Origin: an uncultured Oscillospiraceae bacterium
GTDB taxonomy: Bacteria > Bacillota > Clostridia > Oscillospirales > Oscillospiraceae
DNA length: 16,935 nt
Direction of reading: 5' to 3'
NCBI GenBank assembly: GCA_934589225.1
Contig: CAKTNS010000050.1
Span: 1-16,935, forward strand
The first letter of the stretch is position 1. Each line of letters opens with the position of its first letter. The notes under the pieces are model-generated. The model did no database searches. It was not told where the DNA came from and saw only the letters and a program-made list of their open reading frames with translations. Below are positions 6,104-14,253 of the stretch, piece after piece. The position numbers and the translations under genes are program-made.

Positions 6104-8011
6104 CTAGGGGGTGGGCTTTCTACCGGCTTCTTCTTCCAGCTGCTCCTTGCGGAATTGCAGGGTGTAGAGCTGGTAGTAGGCGCCTTTCCGGTGGAGGAGC
6201 TGCTGGTGGGTGCCTTGCTCCAGGATCTGGCCGTGGGAGAGGAGGATGATGTTGTCGGCGTGCTGGATGGTGCTCAGGCGGTGGGCCACGATCAGCATGG
6301 TGCCGATGTTTTTCATTTTCTCCAGGGAGTCCTGGATCAGGACCTCGGTTTCGGTGTCGATATTGGCGGTGGCCTCGTCCAGGATCATGACGGAGGGCTT
6401 GTGGAGGATGGTGCGGGCGAAGCTTAATAGCTGGCGCTGACCGGCGGAGAAGTTGTTGCCCTGTTCCCGGACCACCTCGTCCAGGCCCTGGTCCAGCTTC
6501 CGGATGAAGCCGTCGGCATTGACATAGCGGCAGGCCTGCCAAACTTCCTCATCGGAAATGCCCTGCTCCCGCAGCAAGATGTTCCCCCGGATGTCTCCGG
6601 AGAAGAGGAATACGTCCTGGAGCATCTGGCCGAAGTGGCGGCGGAGGGAGGAGATTTTGATTTTCCGGATGTCCATGCCGTCAATGAGAATCTGGCCCTT
6701 CTGAATGTCGTAATTCCGGCAAATCAGGCTCAAAATGGTGGATTTTCCCGAGCCCGTGGAGCCCACAAAGGCCACGGTCTGCTTGGGGGACACATGGAAG
6801 GAAACACCCTTCAGCACCCATTGGCCGGGCTCATAGGCAAACCACACGTCCTTAAATTCGATTTCGCCCTTGATTTCTTCCAGTTCCACCGCATCCGGCT
6901 CGTCCACCACCTGGGGCACCATGTCCAGAACGGTGAAAATCTTTTCCGCCGCGGCGAAGGACTGCTCCAGCATGTCAAACTGCTCCGCCAAAGCCTGGAT
7001 GGGGTTAAAGAACCGGGAAATATACATGTAGAAGGCTACCAGAATCTCGCTGGTAATGGTCTGGCCCAGAAAGGTGGTGTCCTGAATATAGCCCTTGCAG
7101 CCGATGTAGAACAGGAACAGATTGGAGCTGACAAAGAGCATATAGACCATGGGCCGGAAGATGCCGAAGACATACATCCGCTGGAACTTGGCCTTTTCCA
7201 GCTTCCGGCTGCGGACCAGAAATTCCTCCATTTTCCGGTCCTCCTGGTTGAAAATCTGGGTGACTTTCATACCGGAGAGGTTTTCGGAAAGGTAGGTGTT
7301 CACGTCCGTCCGGGCGTTGTTGACGCTGCGGTGGACCGCCCGGGCGAATTTCTGAAACACCAGGGTGAAAAACACCAGGAAGGGCACGAAGCACAAAACC
7401 ATTAAGGTCAGGGCGTAGTTCAGCATCAGCATGCCCCCCAGAACGCCTAAAATCACCAGGGAGTTTTTGGCCAGGGTCACCAGGATATTGGTAAAGAGAT
7501 AGCTGATGGAATTGGGGTCGTTGGTCACTCTGGTCACTAATTTTCCCACGGGGATCTGATTCAGCTGGGCGTGGGAGAGCTGCTCAATGTGGGTGAAGGT
7601 GTCTAAGCGCAGCTGGGAGAGGATTTTCTGGCCGGTTTTCTGCAAAATCATGGCCTGGAAATAGGTGCAGACCATGCTCACCGCCAATATCCCGGCGTAA
7701 ACCCCCACCAGCCGGTAAAGCTCCGGCAGGGCGAAGCGGCCCTTGATGGTGCCCTGGATCTGGGCCACCAGCAGGGGAGACACCACATCGTAGGCAATGG
7801 AGACGAGCATGATGACAAAGACCAATAAAAAGTCCTTTTTATAGGGGGCAGCATACCGGGTAAGCCTTGCGATGATCTCCCGGTCGGTCATGTGCCGCTC
7901 GCTGGTCTGGGCCTGGGTCTTCTTTTTAAGGATCAGGTAGGCAACCAGGAAAATCAGGGTAAAGAGGCCAATAACGGCACCCACGATCAATAGAGGCAGG
8001 TATTCACCCAT
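6104..8011 (-). CDS. Heterodimeric ABC exporter subunit, catalytic-Glu half
   Basis: The product is a 635-residue half-transporter: an extra N-terminal membrane helix (about 7-28), a six-helix exporter domain (about 55-345) and a C-terminal ATPase. Walker A is GSTGSGKS (417-424), the Q-loop Gln is 465, the signature is the non-standard FSAGQ (521-525), Walker B is VMILDE (541-546) with the catalytic Glu546, and the switch His is in IVAHRLSTI (577). It pairs with the upstream gene, with which it overlaps by 8 nt; AAGGAGG lies 8 nt before its ATG. The pair resembles YheH/YheI, BmrCD and LmrCD multidrug or peptide exporters; the substrate cannot be read from sequence. The gene ends just before the bidirectional terminator. 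Confidence 0.93.
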   Translation of the reverse strand: MGEYLPLLIVGAVIGLFTLIFLVAYLILKKKTQAQTSERHMTDREIIARLTRYAAPYKKDFLLVFVIMLVSIAYDVVSPLLVAQIQGTIKGRFALPELYRLVGVYAGILAVSMVCTYFQAMILQKTGQKILSQLRLDTFTHIEQLSHAQLNQIPVGKLVTRVTNDPNSISYLFTNILVTLAKNSLVILGVLGGMLMLNYALTLMVLCFVPFLVFFTLVFQKFARAVHRSVNNARTDVNTYLSENLSGMKVTQIFNQEDRKMEEFLVRSRKLEKAKFQRMYVFGIFRPMVYMLFVSSNLFLFYIGCKGYIQDTTFLGQTITSEILVAFYMYISRFFNPIQALAEQFDMLEQSFAAAEKIFTVLDMVPQVVDEPDAVELEEIKGEIEFKDVWFAYEPGQWVLKGVSFHVSPKQTVAFVGSTGSGKSTILSLICRNYDIQKGQILIDGMDIRKIKISSLRRHFGQMLQDVFLFSGDIRGNILLREQGISDEEVWQACRYVNADGFIRKLDQGLDEVVREQGNNFSAGQRQLLSFARTILHKPSVMILDEATANIDTETEVLIQDSLEKMKNIGTMLIVAHRLSTIQHADNIILLSHGQILEQGTHQQLLHRKGAYYQLYTLQFRKEQLEEEAGRKPTP

Positions 8012-9785
8012 TGGTCTCCCCTCCTTCCTGTTCCAGACGCTGCAGGTCTACCATTTTCCGGTATTCTAAGTTGGTTTCATAGAGTTTTTCGTGGGTATCG
8101 AAGCCCTGGACTTTTCCGCCGTCAATGAAGAGGACCTTGTCCATCTGCTCGATGGTGGAAATTCTGTGGGCAATCAGCAAGGTGGTCTTTCCCTGGCGGG
8201 TGGTGCGAAGGTTCTCCAGAATGATTTTTTCTGTCTTGGTATCCACGGCGGAAACGGAGTCATCCAGAATCAGAATGGGGGCATCCTTCATCAGCGCCCG
8301 GGCAATGGACAGCCGCTGCTTCTGGCCGCCGGAGATGGTCACGCCCCGTTCGCCCAGAATGGTCTGGTAGCCCAGCTGGAAGTCCCGGATGTTGCCGTCA
8401 ATATCCGCCAGCACCGCCGCCTGCCGGATTTTCTGGGAGCCGGAGGGGGTAGAACCGAAGGCAATGTTATTTTCGATGGTGTCCGAGAACAGGAAATTGT
8501 CCTGGGGCACATAGGCGCAGGTCTCCCGGACGCTGCGGATGCTTAAATCATTGACATCCTGCCCGTCCAAAAACACCGTGCCGTCGGGGACGTTGTAGGT
8601 CCGCAAAATCAAATCCACCAGGGTGGTTTTTCCGGAGCCGGTCCTGCCCACCAGGCCGATGCGCTCTCCGGGCTCTACGGTGAAAGAGATGTGCTCCAAA
8701 GCGGGGAACTCCCCGTCAGGGTAGGTAAAGGTCAGGTCCCGGAACTCGATGCGGCCCTGGGGGTGCTCCAGGGCGTGGACACCGGGCCGGTCCGCCACAT
8801 TCTGGGGGGCATCCAGCAGGGCACTGATGCGCTTTAAAGAGGCCTTCCCCCGGGAGGTCATGTCGATGAGCTCCGCCACCGCCATAATGGGCCAGATGAT
8901 GGCCCCAAAGTAGCCGATAAATTCCATCAGCTGCCCGGCATTGAACCGGCCCTGGTACACCAGATACCCACCGTAGCCCAGAATGACGCAGATGACACTC
9001 TCTACAAAGGTGGTGACCAGAATCCGCAGCAGCACGGCGATTTTGGTGTAATCAATATTGGAGACCTCGCTCTCCCGGTTCAGCTTTTCAAAGGCCAGCA
9101 GCTCCTTGGTCTCCTTGACGAAGGCCTTCACAACGGCAATGCCGGAAAAGCTCTCCTGGGCAAAGTCGGACATTTTAGAGAAGCATTCCTGACGGTAGTC
9201 CCACTTTTTCGTCATATTCTTCCCCACAACGCTGGCGCTGGCAAAGAGCAGCCCCATGGGGATGAGGGAGAGGACGGTGAGCACATGGTCCATGCCCCAC
9301 ATTCTCCAGATGGCCAGAGACCCCTGAATAATGGGGTCAAAAAACTGCATAAAGCCCCAGCCGTAGCACTCCTGCACCGTGTCCAAGTCATTGGTAAACA
9401 GGCTCATGAGGGTGCCAACCTTGTTTACCTGGTAGTATTCCCGGCTCAATGTCTCGGCGTGGCGGAACATCTTGTCCCGCAGGTCCGTCTCCACCTTGGT
9501 GGCGGCACCGAAAATGGTGGTCCGCCAGGTAAACCGGCCCAGGACAATGGCCAGCACGATGTACACCATGGGCATACAGATTTTGTCCAGCAGATAGTCC
9601 ATGTCAAAGGCGACTTTCACGCCGTCCTCCAGGATATACCCCTGGTTCATGCCGTTGATCACCGTCCGGTAAATGCCCGGGATCAGCAGCTGCAAGTAGT
9701 CCACCGCAAACAGGGCCAACAGGCCCGTTAAGAGATAGAGCGCGTACTTGCGGTAATAGGCATTGATGTGCTTTCCGAAAATCAA
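8004..9785 (-). CDS. Heterodimeric ABC exporter subunit, degenerate Walker B half
   Basis: The product is a 593-residue half-transporter with six membrane helices (about 12-310) and a C-terminal ATPase. Walker A is GRTGSGKT (380-387), the Q-loop Gln is 428, the signature is a canonical ISGGQ (484-488), Walker B is ILILDD (504-509), and the switch His is in LIAHRISTI (540). Position 509, normally the catalytic Glu, is Asp. The partner has the non-standard signature; in the head-to-tail dimer these two deviations fall in the same ATP site, as in known heterodimeric exporters. The start is TTG at 9785, with AAGGAGG (9793-9799) 7 nt upstream and no suitable ATG nearby. It is the first gene of the two-gene operon. 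Confidence 0.93.
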   Translation of the reverse strand: MIFGKHINAYYRKYALYLLTGLLALFAVDYLQLLIPGIYRTVINGMNQGYILEDGVKVAFDMDYLLDKICMPMVYIVLAIVLGRFTWRTTIFGAATKVETDLRDKMFRHAETLSREYYQVNKVGTLMSLFTNDLDTVQECYGWGFMQFFDPIIQGSLAIWRMWGMDHVLTVLSLIPMGLLFASASVVGKNMTKKWDYRQECFSKMSDFAQESFSGIAVVKAFVKETKELLAFEKLNRESEVSNIDYTKIAVLLRILVTTFVESVICVILGYGGYLVYQGRFNAGQLMEFIGYFGAIIWPIMAVAELIDMTSRGKASLKRISALLDAPQNVADRPGVHALEHPQGRIEFRDLTFTYPDGEFPALEHISFTVEPGERIGLVGRTGSGKTTLVDLILRTYNVPDGTVFLDGQDVNDLSIRSVRETCAYVPQDNFLFSDTIENNIAFGSTPSGSQKIRQAAVLADIDGNIRDFQLGYQTILGERGVTISGGQKQRLSIARALMKDAPILILDDSVSAVDTKTEKIILENLRTTRQGKTTLLIAHRISTIEQMDKVLFIDGGKVQGFDTHEKLYETNLEYRKMVDLQRLEQEGGETNG

Positions 9786-9816
9786 AAAATCCCCTCCTTA
9801 TCCAAACACAATTGTC

Positions 9817-9845
9817 ATTGTAGCATACACAAGGGGAAACTGCAA
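9817..9845 (-). promoter_or_regulatory. Probable promoter of the ABC exporter operon
   Basis: On the minus strand TTGCAG (9840-9845) and TACAAT (9817-9822) are 17 nt apart, upstream of the AAGGAGG and TTG start. The -10 is good, the -35 weak. Confidence 0.5.
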
Positions 9846-9910
9846 TGAGAAAAGTATTTTTATAAGGAAGGGGATTTGAAAAGAAAAAACAAAGGAAAAT
9901 CAGCGCTTTT

Positions 9911-10852
9911 TTACTTGCTTTCGTCCAGAATCAGCTTGAAGGCACCGTAGGCTCCCGCGTCATTTCCCAGGGAGGCCAGGGCGAATTTCACGCCGTAGGC
10001 CGCATGGAAGACATACTTCTTAAAGTAGGGGGCGATGCCGTCCAGCAGCACCTGACCGGCCTTGCTGACGCCGCCGCCGATGACCACCGCGTCCGGGTCA
10101 ATGGCGGAGCACACAGAGCCCAGGAACTGGCCCATATAGTCAAAGTAGGTTTCAAGGATTTCACCGGCCACCTTGTCTCCTGCTTTGGCGGTGTCAAAAA
10201 TATCCCGGCAGGAGATTTGGGACAGCTCCCGCAGACGGGAGGGCTCCTGGTCCTTACCCAGCCGCAGCCCCGCCAGACGCACAATGCCCGTGGCGGAGCA
10301 GTACTGCTCTACGCAGCCCCGCTTGCCGCAGCCGCAGACGGCGGTTTCCTTGGGGTCAAGGACCATGTGGCCCAGCTCGCCGCCGGAGCCGTGGGCACCG
10401 TTCATGAGCTTGCCGTCTACAATAATGCCGCCGCCAACGCCGGTACCCAGGGTGACGAAGACCACATTGTCGCAGCCCAGGCCGCCGCCCTTCCAGTATT
10501 CGCCCAGAGCCGCCACGTTGGCATCGTTGCTGGCCTTGACGGGCAGCCCCGTGAGCTTCATAAGCTCCTCCTCAATGGCCACCACGCCCCAGCCCAGATT
10601 CACGCAGCAGTTTACAACGCCCTTGCTGACGGCCCCGGGCACGCCAATGCCAATGCCCAGCAAATCTTCCCGGGGGATGTTCCAGGACTTGCAGAAGTCC
10701 CCGATGGATGCCGCAATATCCGGCAGAATCTGGCTGCCGCTGTTTTCCCGGTTGGTGGGGATCTCCCACTTGGAGCGCATTTCTCCTGTTTCCTCAAAAT
10801 AGGCGATTTTGACGGTGGTGCCGCCCAAATCCACGCCGAAGCCGTATTTCAT
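9911..10852 (-). CDS. glcK: ROK family glucokinase
   Basis: The product is 313 residues. The phosphate loop DLGGTTVK (8-15), the catalytic SNDANVAALGE with Asp110, the LGTGVGGGIIVDG loop (135-147), the sugar-binding GGELGH (157-162) and the zinc-binding CGCGKRGC (Cys173, 175, 180 with His162) are all present, the full ROK kinase set. These enzymes phosphorylate glucose with ATP to glucose 6-phosphate in the cytosol; closely similar kinases for fructose or N-acetyl-sugars cannot be excluded. There is no N-terminal helix-turn-helix, so it is a kinase rather than a repressor. AGGAGG (10861-10866) lies 8 nt before the ATG. It is divergent to the BlaI-type gene and has its own promoter, about 125 nt before the exporter operon. 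Confidence 0.93.
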   Translation of the reverse strand: MKYGFGVDLGGTTVKIAYFEETGEMRSKWEIPTNRENSGSQILPDIAASIGDFCKSWNIPREDLLGIGIGVPGAVSKGVVNCCVNLGWGVVAIEEELMKLTGLPVKASNDANVAALGEYWKGGGLGCDNVVFVTLGTGVGGGIIVDGKLMNGAHGSGGELGHMVLDPKETAVCGCGKRGCVEQYCSATGIVRLAGLRLGKDQEPSRLRELSQISCRDIFDTAKAGDKVAGEILETYFDYMGQFLGSVCSAIDPDAVVIGGGVSKAGQVLLDGIAPYFKKYVFHAAYGVKFALASLGNDAGAYGAFKLILDESK

Positions 10853-10887
10853 AAGGGATTCCTCCTAATGTTTTCTTAGTTGGTTTT

Positions 10888-10893
10888 ATTATA
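10888..10893 (-). promoter_or_regulatory. -10 box of the glucokinase promoter
   Basis: A perfect minus-strand TATAAT lies 35 nt before the ATG, ahead of AGGAGG. The -35 at 17 nt (TTTTCT) is poor. It lies about 60 nt from the BlaI-type operators in the same divergent intergenic region. Confidence 0.55.
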
Positions 10894-10954
10894 CTAGATT
10901 GAATCTCAAAAGAAAAGAGCCTGGAAAAAGAATTTGGAAGATTTTATTAAGAAG

Positions 10955-10991
10955 CTACAAATGTAGTCTTTGTGGGTTGACAACTGTAGTC
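10955..10991. promoter_or_regulatory. Two BlaI/MecI-type operator palindromes
   Basis: CTACAAATGTAG (10955-10966) and the related ACAACTGT within GACAACTGTAGTC (10979-10991) both have the TACA-nn-TGTA form bound by BlaI/MecI repressors, and both continue into GTAGTC. Their centres are about 23 bp apart, two helical turns, so two dimers could sit on one DNA face. The second overlaps the -35 box. Confidence 0.7.
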
Positions 10992-11005
10992 TTCTGTGGT
11001 ATATA
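10977..11005 (+). promoter_or_regulatory. Promoter of the BlaI-M56 operon
   Basis: TTGACA (10977-10982) and TATATA (11000-11005) are 17 nt apart, 30 nt before the GTG start. The second operator overlaps this -35, implying autorepression. Confidence 0.7.
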
Positions 11006-11034
11006 GAGAATAGAAGAACGAAGGAGGGATATAT

Positions 11035-11409
11035 GTGGCACAACATCCAAAAATCACCGACTCGGAATACGAGATCATGAACCTTCTCTGGGAGGCCGGG
11101 CGGCCCTTAAGTGTGGCGGAAATCCGCCAGGGCCTGCAGGGTACCGGCTGGGAGGCCACCACCATTAAAACCCTGATTGCCCGACTGACGGAAAAGGGGG
11201 CCCTTACCAGGTCTAAGGCGGGGGTCTACCTCTATAGTCCCACCCTTGGGCGGGAAGAATACACGGCCTCCGCGGCGGACAGCCTGGTAAACCGGCTGTT
11301 CCGGGGCAGTGCCAAAGCTTTGGTTGCCTCCCTCATCGGCTCCAAGGACCTGACGGAGCAGGACATGGAGGAGCTGCGGGACCTGTTTCATGTGGAGGAC
11401 GACCGATGA
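11035..11409 (+). CDS. BlaI/MecI/CopY family transcriptional repressor
   Basis: The product is 124 residues. The N-terminal winged helix starts KITDSEYEIMNLLWEAGRPL, followed by VAEIRQGLQ, the recognition region WEATTIKTLIARLTEKGALT and the wing SKAGVYLYSP. The C-terminal part (residues about 80-120) is the dimerisation helix region, including the LVNRLFRGSAKALVASLI segment near which BlaI is cleaved in the classical system. The start is GTG at 11035 with AGGAGG (11022-11027) 7 nt upstream; an ATG at 11033 is out of frame. The stop overlaps the next start as ATGA at 11406-11409. It is expected to repress its own operon through the TACA/TGTA sites until the M56 partner signals. Confidence 0.93.
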   Translation: MAQHPKITDSEYEIMNLLWEAGRPLSVAEIRQGLQGTGWEATTIKTLIARLTEKGALTRSKAGVYLYSPTLGREEYTASAADSLVNRLFRGSAKALVASLIGSKDLTEQDMEELRDLFHVEDDR

Positions 11410-14159
11410 ATATCTGGAATGTTTTTCTGTCCCTGACCCTGGGAGGCTCGGTGCTGGCCCTGCTGCTGCTTCTTGGGAAAAGATTGGTGTTTAAAAAGCT
11501 GTCCAATACCTTTTATTATTATGCCTGGCTGGTGGTGCTGCTGCGGTTCCTGGTGCCCCTGCCCGGGGCCATGCCCACGGCCCCCCGGCAGATGCCTGCC
11601 CGGGAAACCGCCGCCGTTACGGAGCCCACGGCCCCCCGGGAAACCTATCCCCTGGAAACGACTGCTGCCCAGGAAGCCCCCACACAAGTGGATGCGGCCC
11701 CGACAGTCTCTTCCGGAAAGACGGAGCGGCAGATCTCCCTTCAAAAGCTGCTGCCCATGCTCTGGGCGGCGGGGGCCCTGGCTTCCTTCGGCTGGTATGT
11801 GCTGAGCTACTGGAAGTTTGTAGTCCGGGCACGGCGCAGCGTGACAAGGGAACTGCTGTGGGAGAACGCCGGGCAGTTTCAGGGCCTGTGGCAAAAGCCC
11901 CGGCTGCTGCTGGCCAAAAATCTGGAATCCCCCATGCTGGTGGGGCTCGTGCAACCCAAAATATTGCTGCCGGAGGGCAGCTACAGTGAAGAAATGCTTC
12001 AGAACATCCTCCTTCACGAGCTGGTGCATTTCCGCCGGAACGACATTATTTACAAGTGGTTTTCCGTGGCGGTATTCTCCATTCAGTGGTTTAACCCCCT
12101 GACCTATGTGATCCGCCGGGAGCTGGGCAGGGCTTGTGAGCTCAGCTGTGACGAATGGGTCATCCGGCACATGAGTGCCCCGGAGAAGCAGACCTACGGA
12201 GAGACCCTCATTGCCATGGCGTCCGCCAAGCCCCTGCCCGCTGCCGCCGGGGCCACCACCTTCTCCACGGAGAAGCGGGACCTGAAGCGGCGGCTGCTGG
12301 CCATTATGGGCTACCGGAATACCAAGCTGGGTGTGCTTCTGGGCCTGGTCGCGGCGGTGGTGTTGACGGCCCTGGGGCTGCTGCTGGGGCCGGAGCAGCT
12401 GCACTTCCCCCGGGCCAATTACTTAGGACAGCCGAATATGGACCTGGTAAAGACGGTGACGGTTTCCAATGTGGAGGACTTTCTGGGGGCCATCGGCCCC
12501 AACCGGGATGTGCGGCTCCGGTCCGGGGAGTATGACCTTTTGAAAGCCCCGGACTACGGCCAGCCCACCAAAAGCCCCTATTACAGCTGGGAGCCGGTGT
12601 TTGACGGCTATCAGCTGGTGATCCACAATGTGCAGAATCTCTCCATCCGGGGAGAAATCGGGAAGGAAACCTTAGTTTTGGCCGCTCCCAGATATGCAAA
12701 CGTCCTGTATTTCCGCAACAGCTCCAATCTGTGGCTGCAGGACCTGACCGTAGGCCACAGCCCCCAGGAAGGGTACTGCAGCGGGGGCGTGCTGCATTTT
12801 GAAAACTGCCGACAGGTAGACGGCGGCAGCCTCTATCTTTTCGGCTGCGGCTCCGTGGCCGTCACCGCCCAGGGCAGCAAAAACCTGACCGTGCACAGTA
12901 GCGATTTATACGACTGCACCTACAATGCCCTGACCATGTACAATTCTACGGATGTGCTGGTGGACAGCTGCCATATTTACGATATGAACTGCCTGGGGCC
13001 TTTGGTGGAACTGAAAGGCTGCACCGGGGCCACGGTGCAGAGCTGCCTGATTGAAAACAGTGTAGCCTCCCGGCTGCTGGAAACCGGTGATGGGGAGGGG
13101 AAGCTGGTTTTTGCCTATAACACCGTGCAGAATTGCAGCTTCGAGCAGGAGATGCTGCAAACCAAGCAGGAAACCCAAATCGAGGGCTGCAATTTCCGGG
13201 ACATTTCCACCTCCCGGTGGGAAACTACGGACAGCGCCGCAAGCCTTCCGATGGAAACCACCCCGGAGCCGGAACCGGAACAGTCCCAAGAGCCGGTAGA
13301 GCCCCGGGAGGTGACGGTCTCCACCGTAGATGACCTTCTGGCGGCCATTGCCCCCAATACCACCATTACCTTAGAGCCGGGTACCTACGATCTGACCTGT
13401 GCAAAAGACTATGGCGAGCCGAACCTGGGGGGCTCCTACCAGTGGACGGAAGCCTTTGACGGCTGGGAACTGACCATTCAGGCGGATGGGGTGCGGCTGA
13501 TTGGAAAGGGAGATGTGGAGGTCGTGACCCAGCCCAGATATGCAAACGTCTTGCATTTTGAAAACTGCCGGGACTTCCAGGTCCAGGGCCTGACCCTGGG
13601 GCATACTCCGGAGCAGGGCAGCTGTGCGGGCCACGTCATCCGAATGGATGGGTGCAGCAACGGAAGCGTGGACAGCTGTGACCTCTATGGCTGCGGCACC
13701 ATCGGCATCCTTGCCTTCGAGACCCGGGACGTGACGGTTCAGAACAGCACCATCCACGACTGCGCCGAGGGCGGGCTGTATCTGCGGATGTGCGCCCGGT
13801 TTACCGTGAAGGACAGCCGCTTCCGGAACATCGGCAATGCGGAAGGCTCTCTGTATTCCCCGCTGTTTGACATAGTGGGCTGCCAGGAGATCCGTCTGAC
13901 CGATCTGCAAGTAGAGGACAGCACCGCACTGTTCCTGCTGAAAGCCGAAACCTGCCGGGCGCTGACCCTTCAGAACACGGCCTTCTCCGGAAACACCTTT
14001 ACCCACCTGGCCTCCATCCAGGGCGAAAGCCCTGTGCTGACGGGCTGCACCTTCCGGGACACCGTGGAGCTGGGCTATTACGAAACGGACCAGTTCTTCC
14101 TGGACGGCAACGGCCAGCCGATCACGGAGCAACAGCTGAAAGCTATGAACAATTCTTAA
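11406..14159 (+). CDS. M56 (BlaR1-type) metallopeptidase fused to tandem right-handed beta-helix units
   Basis: The product is 917 residues. Residues 1-330 are the M56 membrane peptidase: helices near 4-23, 35-55, 115-135, 215-235 and 306-328, a Pro/Thr/Ala-rich loop (56-105), and the zinc motif HELVH (204-208) with the downstream ELSCD (245-249) supplying the third ligand. The C-terminal ~590 residues lie after the last helix and should be outside the cell. Instead of the penicillin-binding sensor of BlaR1/MecR1 they form two homologous units, about 350-605 and 635-917, joined by a Pro/Glu linker (EPEPEQSQEPVEP). Each is rich in short beta strands ending in Asn/Cys turns, as in right-handed parallel beta-helices. 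Both contain W-x3-FDG, PRYANVL and LGH-like turns. By analogy, ligand binding outside triggers the peptidase, which removes the BlaI-type repressor. The ligand is unknown. Confidence 0.88.
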   Translation: MNIWNVFLSLTLGGSVLALLLLLGKRLVFKKLSNTFYYYAWLVVLLRFLVPLPGAMPTAPRQMPARETAAVTEPTAPRETYPLETTAAQEAPTQVDAAPTVSSGKTERQISLQKLLPMLWAAGALASFGWYVLSYWKFVVRARRSVTRELLWENAGQFQGLWQKPRLLLAKNLESPMLVGLVQPKILLPEGSYSEEMLQNILLHELVHFRRNDIIYKWFSVAVFSIQWFNPLTYVIRRELGRACELSCDEWVIRHMSAPEKQTYGETLIAMASAKPLPAAAGATTFSTEKRDLKRRLLAIMGYRNTKLGVLLGLVAAVVLTALGLLLGPEQLHFPRANYLGQPNMDLVKTVTVSNVEDFLGAIGPNRDVRLRSGEYDLLKAPDYGQPTKSPYYSWEPVFDGYQLVIHNVQNLSIRGEIGKETLVLAAPRYANVLYFRNSSNLWLQDLTVGHSPQEGYCSGGVLHFENCRQVDGGSLYLFGCGSVAVTAQGSKNLTVHSSDLYDCTYNALTMYNSTDVLVDSCHIYDMNCLGPLVELKGCTGATVQSCLIENSVASRLLETGDGEGKLVFAYNTVQNCSFEQEMLQTKQETQIEGCNFRDISTSRWETTDSAASLPMETTPEPEPEQSQEPVEPREVTVSTVDDLLAAIAPNTTITLEPGTYDLTCAKDYGEPNLGGSYQWTEAFDGWELTIQADGVRLIGKGDVEVVTQPRYANVLHFENCRDFQVQGLTLGHTPEQGSCAGHVIRMDGCSNGSVDSCDLYGCGTIGILAFETRDVTVQNSTIHDCAEGGLYLRMCARFTVKDSRFRNIGNAEGSLYSPLFDIVGCQEIRLTDLQVEDSTALFLLKAETCRALTLQNTAFSGNTFTHLASIQGESPVLTGCTFRDTVELGYYETDQFFLDGNGQPITEQQLKAMNNS
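12687..13570 (+). repeat. Intragenic direct repeats in the beta-helix coding region
   Basis: The 18-mer CCCAGATATGCAAACGTC occurs at 12687-12704 and 13533-13550. A second 18-mer, GCATTTTGAAAACTGCCG, occurs at 12794-12811 and 13553-13570. The first pair is at equivalent places in the two protein units; the second is out of register. Both indicate relatively recent duplication or gene conversion. Confidence 0.7.
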
Positions 14160-14206
14160 AAACACCATAAGTTTTCCCGGAAATCCTTAATAAACGGTTA
14201 AGAGAA

Positions 14207-14235
14207 GTGACAAACCGGAAACGGTTTGGTATAAT
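14207..14235 (+). promoter_or_regulatory. Promoter of the lipoprotein operon with spacer palindrome
   Basis: GTGACA (14207-14212) and TATAAT (14230-14235) are 17 nt apart. Within the spacer, CAAACCG (14211-14217) and CGGTTTG (14222-14228) form a perfect palindrome around GAAA, an operator-like position. The site does not look like the TACA/TGTA BlaI-type operator. It partly resembles a CcpA cre site (GAAACGGTTT core), which is only an inference. Confidence 0.7.
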
Positions 14236-14253
14236 GAAGCCATGGAAATAAAA

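Noticed and set aside
6635..7405. 256-codon plus-strand frame inside the ABC exporter gene
   Set aside because: It is antisense to the Walker A and membrane regions of a clear ABC exporter; there is no domain of its own.
10004..10879. 291-codon plus-strand frame opposite glucokinase
   Set aside because: It is an Ala/His/Gly-rich shadow of a clear ROK kinase.
11388..12404. 338-codon minus-strand frame opposite the M56 gene
   Set aside because: It is a Gln/Gly/His/Pro-rich shadow with no ribosome site; the sense strand has the HELVH peptidase.
11406..14159. Beta-lactam resistance sensor
   Set aside because: Although M56 plus BlaI suggests it, the penicillin-binding sensor domain is absent and no beta-lactamase gene is nearby.
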